Assembly: GCF_001442805.1 (NCBI RefSeq)
Contig: NZ_CP011131.1
Location: 2,790,001-2,854,000 of the forward strand
Length of the DNA: 64,000 nt
Source of the DNA: Lysobacter gummosus
GTDB taxonomy: Bacteria > Pseudomonadota > Gammaproteobacteria > Xanthomonadales > Xanthomonadaceae
Reading direction: 5' to 3'
Shown: one piece after another, positions 1 to 9,099 of the stretch
How the letters are laid out: each line of letters opens with the position of its first letter
How positions within the stretch are numbered: the stretch's first letter is position 1
Notes under the pieces: model-generated
The model's database searches: none
Told to the model about the DNA's origin: nothing
The model's input: only the letters and a program-made list of their open reading frames with translations
Program-made: the position numbers and the translations under genes

Positions 1-1135
1 GGCCCACCACCACCGCGGTCTGCGGCCCGCGCAGATGCGCCTTGCGCGTGAGCAGCGGCGCGCGGTACTGCACGCGGTGCGGGATCATGGAAAAGCGGTT
101 GTCGTATCCGCTGTCCTGATCGCTGCCCAGATTGTTGCGGCCGCGGTGCTCCACCGCGACGACCAGATAGTCTTCGTTGAGCGCGTCCTCCGGATGCCGC
201 TCCAGCCCGAACACATGCCCGGGCATCAGGGTGCGCACGTCGCTGGTGGCATCCAGCAAGTCCTGATCGGCTTCCTCCGACTCGATCATCACCCGCGCCA
301 AGCCCTCGCCGAGGGCGCGATCGGTGTAGCCGCCGGGATGCACGAAGCGTTCGTAGTTGCTGTTGTCGCCGATGTGCACCAGCGAATCGACGCTGACTTC
401 CAGATCGGTGCTGGGGCGTTCGAAATCGTAGTCGCGCAGCACCACGCGCCCGGTGTGGATGCGCTCGCGGCGCTTGAGCGCGGTGACGCAGTCCGATGCC
501 TCGGCCATGGCCAGGTCGTGGAAGGGCAGCGTGTCCGGTTCCAGCCGCGGGTTATGGTCGCGGTTGTCGGTGAGCACCAGGGTTTCGGTTTCCGGCTCGT
601 GGCGGAAGAAGTAGTAGATGCCGGCGCGCTCCAGCAGCCGCGAGATGAAGGCGAAATTGGTTTCCCGGTACTGCACGCAATAGGTCAGCGGCGGGTGTTC
701 GCCGGACAGGCGCAGCTCGTAATCGGTGAACTGGAATTGCTTGAACACCTCCTCGACGATGTCCGGGATCGACTTGTCCTGGAAGATGCGCGAGTCCTCG
801 TGCTGCAGCATGAACCACAGCCACGGCACCAGATCGCATTCGTAGGCGTAGAACTCGCCTTGCGCGCCCTCCGGCGCCGGCGTGGCGCCGACGCGCGAGA
901 AGCGCGACATCAGGCCGGTGAAGTGGCGCTCGCCGTCCATGGTCTCGATGCACAGGGTCGAGCGCTTGCCGATCACGTCCTCGGGCTGGATATCGTCGCG
1001 GTCGGAAATCAGGTCCAGGCTGAACTCGAACGGGCGCGACAACGCCTCGCGCCCCTGGACCCCGCGCACCAGCAGCGCGTCCTCGCCGAGCGGACAGCGC
1101 AGCTGGAACATCCGGTGTTGTGTCGACAAGGGCAT
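1..1135 (-). CDS. vgrG: T6SS spike protein VgrG/TssI, C-terminus beyond window
   Basis: The minus-strand frame opens at 1135 (MPLSTQHRMFQL) and runs off the left edge, so at least 378 residues are visible and the C-terminus is unknown. The N-terminal part reads as the gp27-like base of VgrG: a ligand-bearing start (QLRCPLGEDALL), the RPFEFSLDL segment and the GERHFTGLMSRF segment typical of the family. VgrG trimers form the puncturing tip of the T6SS tube and carry effectors. It follows clpV by about 130 bp on the same strand, as the last visible gene of a response regulator-PhnD-tssF-tssG-clpV-vgrG block. Whether it has a C-terminal effector extension cannot be judged here. Confidence 0.9.
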   Translation of the reverse strand, partial: MPLSTQHRMFQLRCPLGEDALLVRGVQGREALSRPFEFSLDLISDRDDIQPEDVIGKRSTLCIETMDGERHFTGLMSRFSRVGATPAPEGAQGEFYAYECDLVPWLWFMLQHEDSRIFQDKSIPDIVEEVFKQFQFTDYELRLSGEHPPLTYCVQYRETNFAFISRLLERAGIYYFFRHEPETETLVLTDNRDHNPRLEPDTLPFHDLAMAEASDCVTALKRRERIHTGRVVLRDYDFERPSTDLEVSVDSLVHIGDNSNYERFVHPGGYTDRALGEGLARVMIESEEADQDLLDATSDVRTLMPGHVFGLERHPEDALNEDYLVVAVEHRGRNNLGSDQDSGYDNRFSMIPHRVQYRAPLLTRKAHLRGPQTAVVVG

Positions 1136-1265
1136 GCCAGGGCGCTCCGGGGGATGCCGTTATGCTGGTCGGCGCGCGGGCGCGCGACCAGTGGCAAGAC
1201 GGCTTAGGCCATGCGTCATAGCGCGGCGGTTCGGGGTTGCGTGTTCATCGCGGGCGGGCGGCCGC

Positions 1266-3929
1266 TCACTCCAGGCTGTAGGCGAAACGACCGTGCGCGT
1301 CGATGCCGGCATGGATGCGGCTGAGGGCGGCGCCGCGGCTCATCCGCGTCAACACCTCGGCGGCGACTTCCGGCAGCAGGCTGCCGGTGAGGATGTTGTC
1401 GATATTGCGGGCGCCGGAATCGACCTCGGTGCAACGCGCGGCCACCGCGTCCACCAGGGCGTCGTCGTAGTCGAAACGCGCACCGTGGTTGGCCTGGATG
1501 CGGCGGGCGATCTTGCCCAGCTTCAGGCGCACGATCTTGCGCATGTTGGCGTCGTCCAGCGGATAGAACGGAATCACCGTGGTGCGGCCGAGGAAGGCCG
1601 GCTTGAAGACGCGGTTGAGCTCGGGTTTGAGCAGTTCGTTGAGGCGTTCGACCGAGGGCAGGCCGCCGTCGGGCAGGGCATCGGCGCCGCGGCAGGCCTG
1701 CATGACCAGATCGGTGCCGGCGTTGGAGGTGAGGATGATGACGGTATTGCGGAAATCGATCTCGCGGCCTTCGCCATCCTCCATGCGGCCCTTGTCGAAG
1801 ACCTGGAAGAACAGTTCCAGCACGTCGGGATGGGCTTTCTCGATTTCGTCCAGCAACACCACCGAGTAGGGCCGCCGCCGCACCGCCTCGGTCAGCACGC
1901 CGCCTTCGCCGTAGCCGACATAGCCCGGCGGCGAGCCCTTGAGGCTGGAAACGGTATGCGCCTCCTGGTATTCGCTCATGTTGATGGTGATCATGCTGCG
2001 CTCGCCGCCGTACAGCATTTCGGCCAGGGCGATCGCGGTTTCGGTCTTGCCCACGCCGGAGGTGCCGACCAGCAGGAACACGCCCTTGGGCTTGTTCGGA
2101 TCTTCCAGGTTCGCGCGCGAGGTGCGCACGCGCTGGGCGATGGCTTCCAGCGCGTGGCCCTGGCCGATCACGCGCTGTTCCAGATGCTCGCGCAGGTTGA
2201 GCACGGTCTGGATTTCGTCGGCGACCATGCGCCCGACCGGAATGCCGGTCCAGCCGGCGATGATCTGCGCCACCGCGGTGGCGTCGACCACCGGCAGCAC
2301 CATCGGCGCTTCGCCCTGCAGCCCGCGCAGCTCGGCGTGCAAGGCATCCAGTTCCGAGACCGCCGCCGCGCGCACGGCAGCATCCGCGTCCGGCGCTTCG
2401 GCCGCATCGAGCCTTTCGTGAATCTTTGCGACGAGGTCTTTTTCGCCTTGCCAGCGGCCGTCGAGCGCTTCCAGCCGCTGCTGCAGCGCCGTGTGTTCCT
2501 CGGCCAGTTCGGCCAGGCGGGCGAGGTGATCGCCGCCGCCGGCGGTTTCGCGTTCCAGCTGCGCGCGCTCGGTGGCGATCTCCTCCATGCGCCGGCGCGT
2601 GTCTTCGACCTGGGCCGGCGTCGCGCTCTGGCCGATCGCTATCTTGGCGCAGGCGGTGTCCAGCACGCTGACCGCCTTGTCCGGAAGTTGACGTCCGGCG
2701 ATGTAGCGCGAGGACAGCTTGACCGCATCGCGCACGGCTTCGTCGAGGATGCGCACGCGATGGTGCGCGGCCATCGCCCGGGCCACGCCGCGCAGCATCG
2801 CCACCGCCTTGTCGTCCTCGGGTTCGTCCACCTTGACGACCTGGAAACGGCGGGTCAGCGCCGGATCTTTCTCGAAGTATTTCTTGTACTCGCTCCATGT
2901 CGTCGCCGCGATCGTGCGCATCTCGCCGCGCGCCAGCGCCGGCTTGAGCAGATTGGCGGCATCGTTCTGGCCGGCGGCGCCGCCGGCGCCGATCAGGGTG
3001 TGGGCCTCGTCGATGAACACGATGATCGGCTTCGTGCTGGATTTCACTTCTTCGATCACGCCTTTCAGGCGATTTTCGAATTCGCCCTTGACGCTGGCCC
3101 CGGCCTGCAGCAGGCCCAGATCCAGCGACAACAGTTCCACGTTGCGCAGCGGCGGCGGCACCTCGGCGGCGGCGATGCGCGCGGCCAGGCCTTCGACGAC
3201 CGCGGTCTTGCCGACGCCGGCCTCGCCGGTGAGGATGGGATTGTTCTGGCGCCGCCGCATCAGCACGTCGATCATCAGGCGGATCTCGCCGTCGCGGCCG
3301 AGCACCGGATCGAGTTTGCCGTCGCGGGCGCGCTGGGTGAGGTTCTGGCAATACTGGTCGAGATTGGGCGTGGCGCTGGGCCGGCCGCCGGCGCTGGCGG
3401 CGTCGGCCGAAGCCGGCGTACCGCCGGTGTCGCCCAGTGCGCGCGCGTCGCGCGCTTCCACCGAGGCGTCGACCAGGGCGTGGAAATTCTGCAGCAGCGT
3501 CTCCAGGTTGATGGGCGCCAACGCTGCCGCGACATTGCCCAGCAGGCGCCGCAGTTCGGCGTCGGCGAGCAGCGCCACCAGCAGATGGCCGCTGCGTACG
3601 CGCGCCTCGCCGAATTCGATCGAGGCCCAGGCCCAGCCGCGTTCGAGCAACAAGGGTATATGCGGCGACAGGGCGGGCGTGCGCTGATTGCCGGACTTCA
3701 ATCCGTCCAGCGCCTGCGCGAGCGCCTGTTCGACGCGCTCGGGCGCGATGTCGAACTGGCGCAGGATGCGCCGCAGGTCGCTGTTGTCGACTTCCAGCAG
3801 CTTGAGCAGCACGTGTTCGATCTCGACATCGTAGTGGCTGCGCGACAGGCACAGGCCGGCGGCGCTTTCGACCGCGCCGCGGCAGGTGGTATTGAGGCGT
3901 CCCACCAGGGAACGCAGGTTCAGCGCCAT
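1266..3929 (-). CDS. clpV: T6SS sheath-recycling ATPase ClpV/TssH
   Basis: 887 residues, the usual size for ClpV. It is an AAA+ unfoldase that disassembles contracted TssBC sheaths in the cytoplasm. An N-terminal Clp_N-type domain (about residues 10-150) precedes two AAA modules with Walker A motifs GEAGVGKT and GTSGVGKTET and Walker B motifs VFIDEAH and VVLLDEIEKAH. The start at 3929 (MALNLRSLVGRL) is chosen because a GGGAGG ribosome-binding site lies about 8 nt upstream and the ClpV N-terminus begins there; an in-frame ATG further upstream adds sequence foreign to the family. It overlaps the 3' end of tssG by 10 bp, so the two are probably translationally coupled. Confidence 0.96.
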   Translation of the reverse strand: MALNLRSLVGRLNTTCRGAVESAAGLCLSRSHYDVEIEHVLLKLLEVDNSDLRRILRQFDIAPERVEQALAQALDGLKSGNQRTPALSPHIPLLLERGWAWASIEFGEARVRSGHLLVALLADAELRRLLGNVAAALAPINLETLLQNFHALVDASVEARDARALGDTGGTPASADAASAGGRPSATPNLDQYCQNLTQRARDGKLDPVLGRDGEIRLMIDVLMRRRQNNPILTGEAGVGKTAVVEGLAARIAAAEVPPPLRNVELLSLDLGLLQAGASVKGEFENRLKGVIEEVKSSTKPIIVFIDEAHTLIGAGGAAGQNDAANLLKPALARGEMRTIAATTWSEYKKYFEKDPALTRRFQVVKVDEPEDDKAVAMLRGVARAMAAHHRVRILDEAVRDAVKLSSRYIAGRQLPDKAVSVLDTACAKIAIGQSATPAQVEDTRRRMEEIATERAQLERETAGGGDHLARLAELAEEHTALQQRLEALDGRWQGEKDLVAKIHERLDAAEAPDADAAVRAAAVSELDALHAELRGLQGEAPMVLPVVDATAVAQIIAGWTGIPVGRMVADEIQTVLNLREHLEQRVIGQGHALEAIAQRVRTSRANLEDPNKPKGVFLLVGTSGVGKTETAIALAEMLYGGERSMITINMSEYQEAHTVSSLKGSPPGYVGYGEGGVLTEAVRRRPYSVVLLDEIEKAHPDVLELFFQVFDKGRMEDGEGREIDFRNTVIILTSNAGTDLVMQACRGADALPDGGLPSVERLNELLKPELNRVFKPAFLGRTTVIPFYPLDDANMRKIVRLKLGKIARRIQANHGARFDYDDALVDAVAARCTEVDSGARNIDNILTGSLLPEVAAEVLTRMSRGAALSRIHAGIDAHGRFAYSLE

Positions 3930-5026
3930 GACTGGCCTCCCATTGCGGAAAAGTGGAATTCGCATTCGTCGGCCGACGCGGCGCCGCGGCGTCCGCGCAG
4001 CCAGGTGTTCCAACCCAGTTGCGGGCGATCGGCGCCGCGTTCTCCCAGCGCCAGCGGCGGAACCTCATCCGCGCGCAGCGACAGCTCGATGCGCAGGTCC
4101 AGCGCCAGACCGGTGAGGAAGCGCGCCAGCTCGACCACGTCCGACAGCAACTCGCCGCGCGGCAGCAAGCGGCGGAAACTCGCGCGGTCCAGCGGGCCGA
4201 TGCGCAAGCGCAAGGTGGTCTGGCGATCCCAGAAGCGATCGCCCAACAGACAGCCGCCGGCCAAGGCCGATGTCGCGCGGCCCAGGCGCGTGCGGTCGGC
4301 CGCCGGCACCCGTTGCCAGGTGCCCAGACAGCCTTCGACCGCGACCGGCGCGCCGACCACATCGCCGACCACCTGCGACAAGGCACCGGCGCCGTGGGGG
4401 CGTTGCGAGATCAGTCCGGCGAAATAGGCGGTGGCCGCGCCGGGCAGGCGCGGCTGCGCAGGCGCGCTCTTTGCCGATGGCTGCCGTACCTGCACGCGCG
4501 CCTGCAGCGCGGGCGTGCCCAGACCGATCAGGTGATGGACGTAGTGCAGCGGCGAATTGCGGAAGCCGAACTCCAGGCCGATGTCGGCGCGATACTTGCC
4601 CCACGCGCGCCAGAACAGGGTGATCAGGCGATGGTTGAACAGGTCGAGAAAATCCTGCGCGGCGCGGTCGCGCTGCGCGCCCTGCGCGATCAGCCATTCG
4701 GTGTAGTGGCGCGGCAGCACGCCCGATGGGCCGGTGAGGCCGAGAAAATGCACGCGCATGCGCCAACCGCCGGCGTTGTCGGCTTCCAGCGCGGCCAGTT
4801 CGGCCGGAGGAAAATTCAACGAGGCCGGGGTGAGGAAACGCAAGGGCCCGGGCCGCGCCGCACTGCCGCGGGCGTCGAAGTCGTGCGCGCGGTAGATCAG
4901 CCGCACGGCCTGGAAGAATCCGAACGCCTGCGGATCCTCGCGCAGTCTTTCGATCGGCGCGACCGGCCGCTCGCTGCCCGCCGTGGAGGCTATCGGTGGC
5001 GGCGGCAAGGACACGGTGTCGGCCAT
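3920..5026 (-). CDS. tssG: T6SS baseplate protein TssG
   Basis: 368 residues, matching TssG (ImpH/VasB). Family features are the early DPQAFGFFQAVRLIYR segment, the PASLNFPPAEL segment, the FLGLTGPSGVLPRHYTE motif and the later DFLDLFNHRLITLFWRAW stretch. TssG forms the baseplate wedge with TssF, TssE and TssK in the cytoplasm under the membrane complex. Ten bases separate it from tssF upstream, and its 3' end overlaps clpV by 10 bp, so it lies in the middle of the minus-strand block. Nothing looks truncated. Confidence 0.95.
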   Translation of the reverse strand: MADTVSLPPPPIASTAGSERPVAPIERLREDPQAFGFFQAVRLIYRAHDFDARGSAARPGPLRFLTPASLNFPPAELAALEADNAGGWRMRVHFLGLTGPSGVLPRHYTEWLIAQGAQRDRAAQDFLDLFNHRLITLFWRAWGKYRADIGLEFGFRNSPLHYVHHLIGLGTPALQARVQVRQPSAKSAPAQPRLPGAATAYFAGLISQRPHGAGALSQVVGDVVGAPVAVEGCLGTWQRVPAADRTRLGRATSALAGGCLLGDRFWDRQTTLRLRIGPLDRASFRRLLPRGELLSDVVELARFLTGLALDLRIELSLRADEVPPLALGERGADRPQLGWNTWLRGRRGAASADECEFHFSAMGGQSWR

Positions 5027-5036
5027 GGCGCGCCGC

Positions 5037-6872
5037 TCACACCAGCGGCAGCGCGCCGGCGCGCGGCGCGAACCCGGCCAGCAGGCCTTCGCGCTGCTGC
5101 GAGCGCACGCTCAGGCGGGTGTAGGAGTTGGAGGTGCAATACAGGCCGAAGAACACGTCCAGCACGCGCGCCAGCAGGTACACGCCGCCGCCGACGTACT
5201 GGCTCTCGTCGAAGGTCAGCTCGACATCGGTGCCGCGCACGAAGGCCTGCCGTGGCGCACGGCCGATGCGCGTCACCGACGGCCGGCTGTCGACATCGAC
5301 GATGCCGGCGATCTGTTTGCGCAGGCTGGCCGAATCGGCGTAGTTGTACAGGCTGAGAATTTCCAGCAGCGCCTCGCGTCCGCCGCCGACGATCGACAGG
5401 TGATTCAAGGCCAGATGCGAGATCAGCCGCCACTGATTGGCCATGCGCATCGGCGCACGCCAGGTGGCGGTGGGTTTCTTCAGCAGGCGCGCTTGCGCGA
5501 TCACGCCGCCTTGTTCGACCTGCAACAGGCTTTCCTCGCCGCCGAACGGCAGCTGCGAGGGCAGGTCGCGGTTGGTGCAGGTCAGCGACAGGGACAGGGT
5601 GTCCACCGCCGGCACGTGCGGATTCATGTCGCGGTCGACCAGGGCGATGCTCATTTCGCTGCCGTCGTCGTTCGGCCGCGATGAGGGATGGCGCTGGGTG
5701 TACCAATGGCATCCCTCGTCGCTGTCGTGCAGGCCGTGGCGGATCGAATAGAACGGTACGAAATCCACGACATTGGCCTGATCGGCGGTGCGGCTGAACT
5801 TGCGCACCGAATCGACCGAATACACTTCCAGCCCCTGCGGGCGGCGCACGTCGGCAATCACCGGGTATTCGTGGCGCTGCTGGCTCAGGCGGATCGGTTC
5901 GGCCTGCTGCTTGAACAGGTTGACGATCGGCGTGCAGTTGAGACGGAAGGTGTCCGGGCCCACCGCCTGCTCCAGCCGCGGCAGGCGCTCCTGGCGGCCG
6001 AAGGGCTGGATCTCGAACACCAGCTCGACTGCGTCTTCGAATCGCGACAAATCCAGGCCGTCGAGTTCGAAGAACAGGAACTTCTCCGGCAGCACGAAAT
6101 ATTCCTGGATCAGGCGATAGCCGAGGAAGGAGCGTGCGTCGTAGTCGAGCAGGCCTTCGTCTTCGCCGAAGCCGACCGCGCGCAGCGATTCGCGCGACAA
6201 TTGCAGCGGCGGCGTCTGCGGCGAGCCGTTCGGCGCGCGCAGACAGATCGCGGCGGTGGCGTTCAGCAGGATTTCGTACAGGGCGTGCGTCACCGGGCTT
6301 TCGCCGTCCAGGTAGACGCGCAGCTTGCGCAGATCGAGTTGAGACAGCGGCGTTTGCCCCTGCGCCTCCAGCCGGATCCGCAGCGTCGCCACGCTGCCGG
6401 GGCGGTGCAGCGCGAACGCCGAACGCTCGGCGGACTCCAGCCGGGCGTCGGCGACGCGCAGCGGCCAGATGTCGACCGGATAGGCCGTGCGATAGCGCAC
6501 CGGCACGCCGTTCACCGGCCGGCTCAACAAGGCGGTACCGCGCGGCAGGTGTTGCATCGCGGTCAGTTCGGCGCCGGCGCTCGGCCGCAGCTGCGCGATC
6601 GACATCGACGGCACCGGCCGCAGGAAGTGCGGATACAGCACCGACAGCAGCGCCTCGGTGATCTGCGGGAATTCGTCGTCGAGCTTCTTGTGGATGCGCG
6701 CGGTCAGGAAGGCGAACGATTCGATCATCCGCTCGACGTGCGGGTCCTCGCAGACATCGCCTTCCAGCATCAGCCGCGAAGCGATCTTGGGATAACGCCC
6801 CGCGAACTCCTTCGAGAGCCGGCGCAGGTACGTCAGTTCGTTCTCGTAGTAAGGCAGCAGCTCATCGAGCAT
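5037..6872 (-). CDS. tssF: T6SS baseplate protein TssF
   Basis: 611 residues, typical for TssF (ImpG/VasA). The N-terminus is a strong family signature: LLPYYENELTYLRRL, then FAGRYPKIASRL and the DPHVERMIESFAFLTARI segment, followed by LLSVLYPHFLRPVPS. TssF is the main wedge protein of the baseplate. The ATG has no clear Shine-Dalgarno sequence directly upstream; the next gene upstream on this strand is the PhnD-like gene about 170 bp away. That short intergenic stretch (6873-7039) shows no gene. Confidence 0.95.
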   Translation of the reverse strand: MLDELLPYYENELTYLRRLSKEFAGRYPKIASRLMLEGDVCEDPHVERMIESFAFLTARIHKKLDDEFPQITEALLSVLYPHFLRPVPSMSIAQLRPSAGAELTAMQHLPRGTALLSRPVNGVPVRYRTAYPVDIWPLRVADARLESAERSAFALHRPGSVATLRIRLEAQGQTPLSQLDLRKLRVYLDGESPVTHALYEILLNATAAICLRAPNGSPQTPPLQLSRESLRAVGFGEDEGLLDYDARSFLGYRLIQEYFVLPEKFLFFELDGLDLSRFEDAVELVFEIQPFGRQERLPRLEQAVGPDTFRLNCTPIVNLFKQQAEPIRLSQQRHEYPVIADVRRPQGLEVYSVDSVRKFSRTADQANVVDFVPFYSIRHGLHDSDEGCHWYTQRHPSSRPNDDGSEMSIALVDRDMNPHVPAVDTLSLSLTCTNRDLPSQLPFGGEESLLQVEQGGVIAQARLLKKPTATWRAPMRMANQWRLISHLALNHLSIVGGGREALLEILSLYNYADSASLRKQIAGIVDVDSRPSVTRIGRAPRQAFVRGTDVELTFDESQYVGGGVYLLARVLDVFFGLYCTSNSYTRLSVRSQQREGLLAGFAPRAGALPLV

Positions 6873-7039
6873 GGCGGGACGCGCGCTTCCGCGGTCGGGC
6901 GGATCGTGCGATTGGGGGACAGGCGCTCAGGCTAGGGGCGTGAGCCGGCAGGGGCCATTTGCCGAACGGACTATGCCTTACGGCGTCGCGCGGATTGGCC
7001 GCGTCCGGCTGGGGTGATCTGGCCGCCTGTTCGTCGGCG

Positions 7040-8050
7040 TTAGCGCGTGAGTTGCCTTTCGATGCGGTCGTGCTCGGCGCGCAGGCGCTCGAGGCGGGCG
7101 CGTTTGGCGTTTTCGTCGATCCAGCGCGCGGAGTGCGCCTGCTGCATCTCCAGGATGTATTCGATCTCCTCGAACGGCAGCAGCGCGCGGTTGTCGGCGG
7201 CCTCGAATCCGGACAATTCGTGGATCTTCAGCAGGTTGCGGCGTTCCCGCACGGCATCGCCGCCGCGTCCGTAGTCGATCAGAAACCGCCGGACCGCCGC
7301 GCGCGTTTCCGCCGGCAGCGAGCGCGAGACCACCAGGACCGCGTGCGGGATCAGGTCGGACTGCCACAGCACGCGCAACTGGGCATGCTGGCGCGGGAAG
7401 CGCACGGCGAAACGTTCGAGATCGGCGTCGTTGTTGCTGGCGACATCGACCTCGCCGTTGGCGACGGCGAGGGCGTTGTTCTGGTGATTGTTGATGGTGA
7501 CCGATTTGAAGAACAGATCGGAGCTGAGGTCGCGGCGCGCGAACAGCTGCGCTTCGGGGACGAGATAGCCGGAGACCGACAGCGGTTCGCTGCGCGCGTA
7601 GCGCCATCGGCCCGGAGCGGCGAGCAGCGTCGCCAGATTGCGGATCGGCCCGCTGCGCCGTGCGATCAGTACCGAACGATAGCCCGGAGTGCCGTCGAGG
7701 CGGGTAAGCCGGACCGAAACCTGCATGTTGTTGTTGAGCACAGAGTCCAGCGCGAGCTTGCCCGACAGGAAGGCGACGTCCACGCGGCCCGCGGCGATGG
7801 CTTGGTGCATGCCCTCGTAAGTGCTCACCGACACGCTTTCCACCGGGCGGTTCAGCGCCTTCGCCAGGTCGTCGAGCAGCGCTTGCCAGTCCTGCCTGGA
7901 TTCGGCCGGACCGCCGGTGGGCAGGATCCCGAACCGCAGCGGCGTTGCCTGCGCGGCAGGCACGGGCTGCGCAGGAGGGGCAGCGGCGGCCGCTCCGGCG
8001 ATGCCGATGCACAGCAGCAAGGACCACACGCGGGCAAGCCTCAGACGCAT
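7040..8050 (-). CDS. PhnD-like periplasmic substrate-binding protein
   Basis: 336 residues from the chosen ATG (a GTG 24 nt upstream is also possible). An N-terminal signal peptide with a long hydrophobic run ending in AAAAAPPAQP is followed by a type 2 periplasmic-binding fold of the PhnD/phosphonate family: LRFGILPTGGP, a STYEGMHQAIAAGRVDVAFLSG segment, and NNHQNNALAVANGEVDVAS with the conserved NNDAD region. No ABC permease or ATPase is adjacent, so transport is unlikely. It sits about 140 bp downstream of a LuxR-type response regulator and upstream of tssF. Inference: it may feed a periplasmic signal to the hybrid sensor kinase at the far end of the T6SS locus. The ligand is unknown. Confidence 0.8.
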   Translation of the reverse strand: MRLRLARVWSLLLCIGIAGAAAAAPPAQPVPAAQATPLRFGILPTGGPAESRQDWQALLDDLAKALNRPVESVSVSTYEGMHQAIAAGRVDVAFLSGKLALDSVLNNNMQVSVRLTRLDGTPGYRSVLIARRSGPIRNLATLLAAPGRWRYARSEPLSVSGYLVPEAQLFARRDLSSDLFFKSVTINNHQNNALAVANGEVDVASNNDADLERFAVRFPRQHAQLRVLWQSDLIPHAVLVVSRSLPAETRAAVRRFLIDYGRGGDAVRERRNLLKIHELSGFEAADNRALLPFEEIEYILEMQQAHSARWIDENAKRARLERLRAEHDRIERQLTR

Positions 8051-8194
8051 GAACGCGGACGAGAACGGTCGCACTGGAATTGTCGTCTCGGGGGGAAAGA
8101 GCGTTATATCACCGCGGGGAGGGCCGGCGTCATCTCGCGGGGCCGGGAGCGGCGTTCATACGCGGGCAGCGCAGCGCCGGGACCGTGACGAAAA

Positions 8195-8881
8195 TCACGG
8201 CTCGACCAAACGACGCGAGGCCACCACGGCCTCGACCCGGTTGCGAACGTTGAGCGCGCGAAAAATGGCGGCCAGGTGGATCTTGACCGTGCCTTCGCTG
8301 ATGCCGAGGTTGCGCGCGATCAGTTTGTTGGGCTTGCCCTGCGACAGCAGGCGCATGACGTCGATCTGGCGCTCGGTGAGGATCTGGCGCAGGCCGTCGA
8401 GCGAGTGCTGCTCGACGGTCGCGGACAGGTTGCGCGCCGCGGCCGGCATTTCGACCGCGGGCGTCCAGCCGCGCGCCTGGACCCCGGCGAGCAGCAACGG
8501 CGGCACGTACACGCCGCCCGACAGCACCAGGCGCACGGCCGACAGCATGACGTCGGGCGAATAGGCCTTGGGGATGAAGCCCTGGACGCCGAGTTCGAGC
8601 AGCGTGCGGATCAGCTCGGTGTCCTCCGATCCCGACAGCACGATGATCGGCACGTCCGCGGCGACACGGCGCATTTCGGCGATGTGGCGATGCCCCTGCG
8701 CGCCGGGCATGGAGATATCGATGATCGCCAGATCCAGTGGGCTGTCGGGTCGGTTCACCACCGCGTCGAACTCGGCGATGTTCATCGCCACGACGAATTC
8801 GACCTGGTGCTCGAGCTCGGACAGTTTGGTCTTGACGCCCTCGACGATGAGGCGATGGTCGTCGGCAATCAGTACTCTCAT
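8195..8881 (-). CDS. LuxR/NarL-family response regulator
   Basis: 228 residues. A receiver domain occupies residues 1-120 (MRVLIADDHRL, phospho-acceptor D55 in LAIIDISMPG, switch Ser/Thr in VLSGS, Lys in FIPKAY). A LuxR-type helix-turn-helix follows (LTERQIDVMRLLSQGKPNK, then ISEGTVKIHLAAIFRALNV). The start at 8881 places the receiver motif at the N-terminus; an upstream in-frame ATG would add about 42 residues with no domain. It heads the minus-strand block with the PhnD-like gene and tssF, and diverges from the TraB/tssK block. The hybrid kinase at 22239-24146 is the only candidate partner in the window. Confidence 0.92.
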   Translation of the reverse strand: MRVLIADDHRLIVEGVKTKLSELEHQVEFVVAMNIAEFDAVVNRPDSPLDLAIIDISMPGAQGHRHIAEMRRVAADVPIIVLSGSEDTELIRTLLELGVQGFIPKAYSPDVMLSAVRLVLSGGVYVPPLLLAGVQARGWTPAVEMPAAARNLSATVEQHSLDGLRQILTERQIDVMRLLSQGKPNKLIARNLGISEGTVKIHLAAIFRALNVRNRVEAVVASRRLVEP

Positions 8882-9099
8882 GGGACTCTCATCACTTGGA
8901 TCCTCAGCGAACGCCCCATGCGCCGCCACCCCGGATGGACGGATGGATGGCTGCGCAGACTCAGCGCGACGATAGTCCGCGCCCGCCGCGCCGGCAATAG
9001 CGGGCACCGCACCAAAGGCATAGCGCCAACGGGATATGGCCGTCGCCGCCGCGCTCGCGAAAGATGAGCCGCCTGATCCTCAAGTGACTGCTTGTGACG
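8882..9099. promoter_or_regulatory. divergent intergenic region between response regulator and TraB/tssK block
   Basis: About 218 bp separate the two divergent T6SS blocks, so promoters for both are expected here. A short run of GGAT-GG repeats is visible at about 8931-8950. No convincing -35/-10 pair or sigma-54 element was recognised. Confidence 0.4.

Noticed and set aside
882..4427. Very long open frame on the plus strand across clpV and tssG
   Set aside because: It is antisense to two certain genes, low-complexity (His/Gln/Arg/Gly-rich) and has no domain; such frames are common opposite GC-rich genes.
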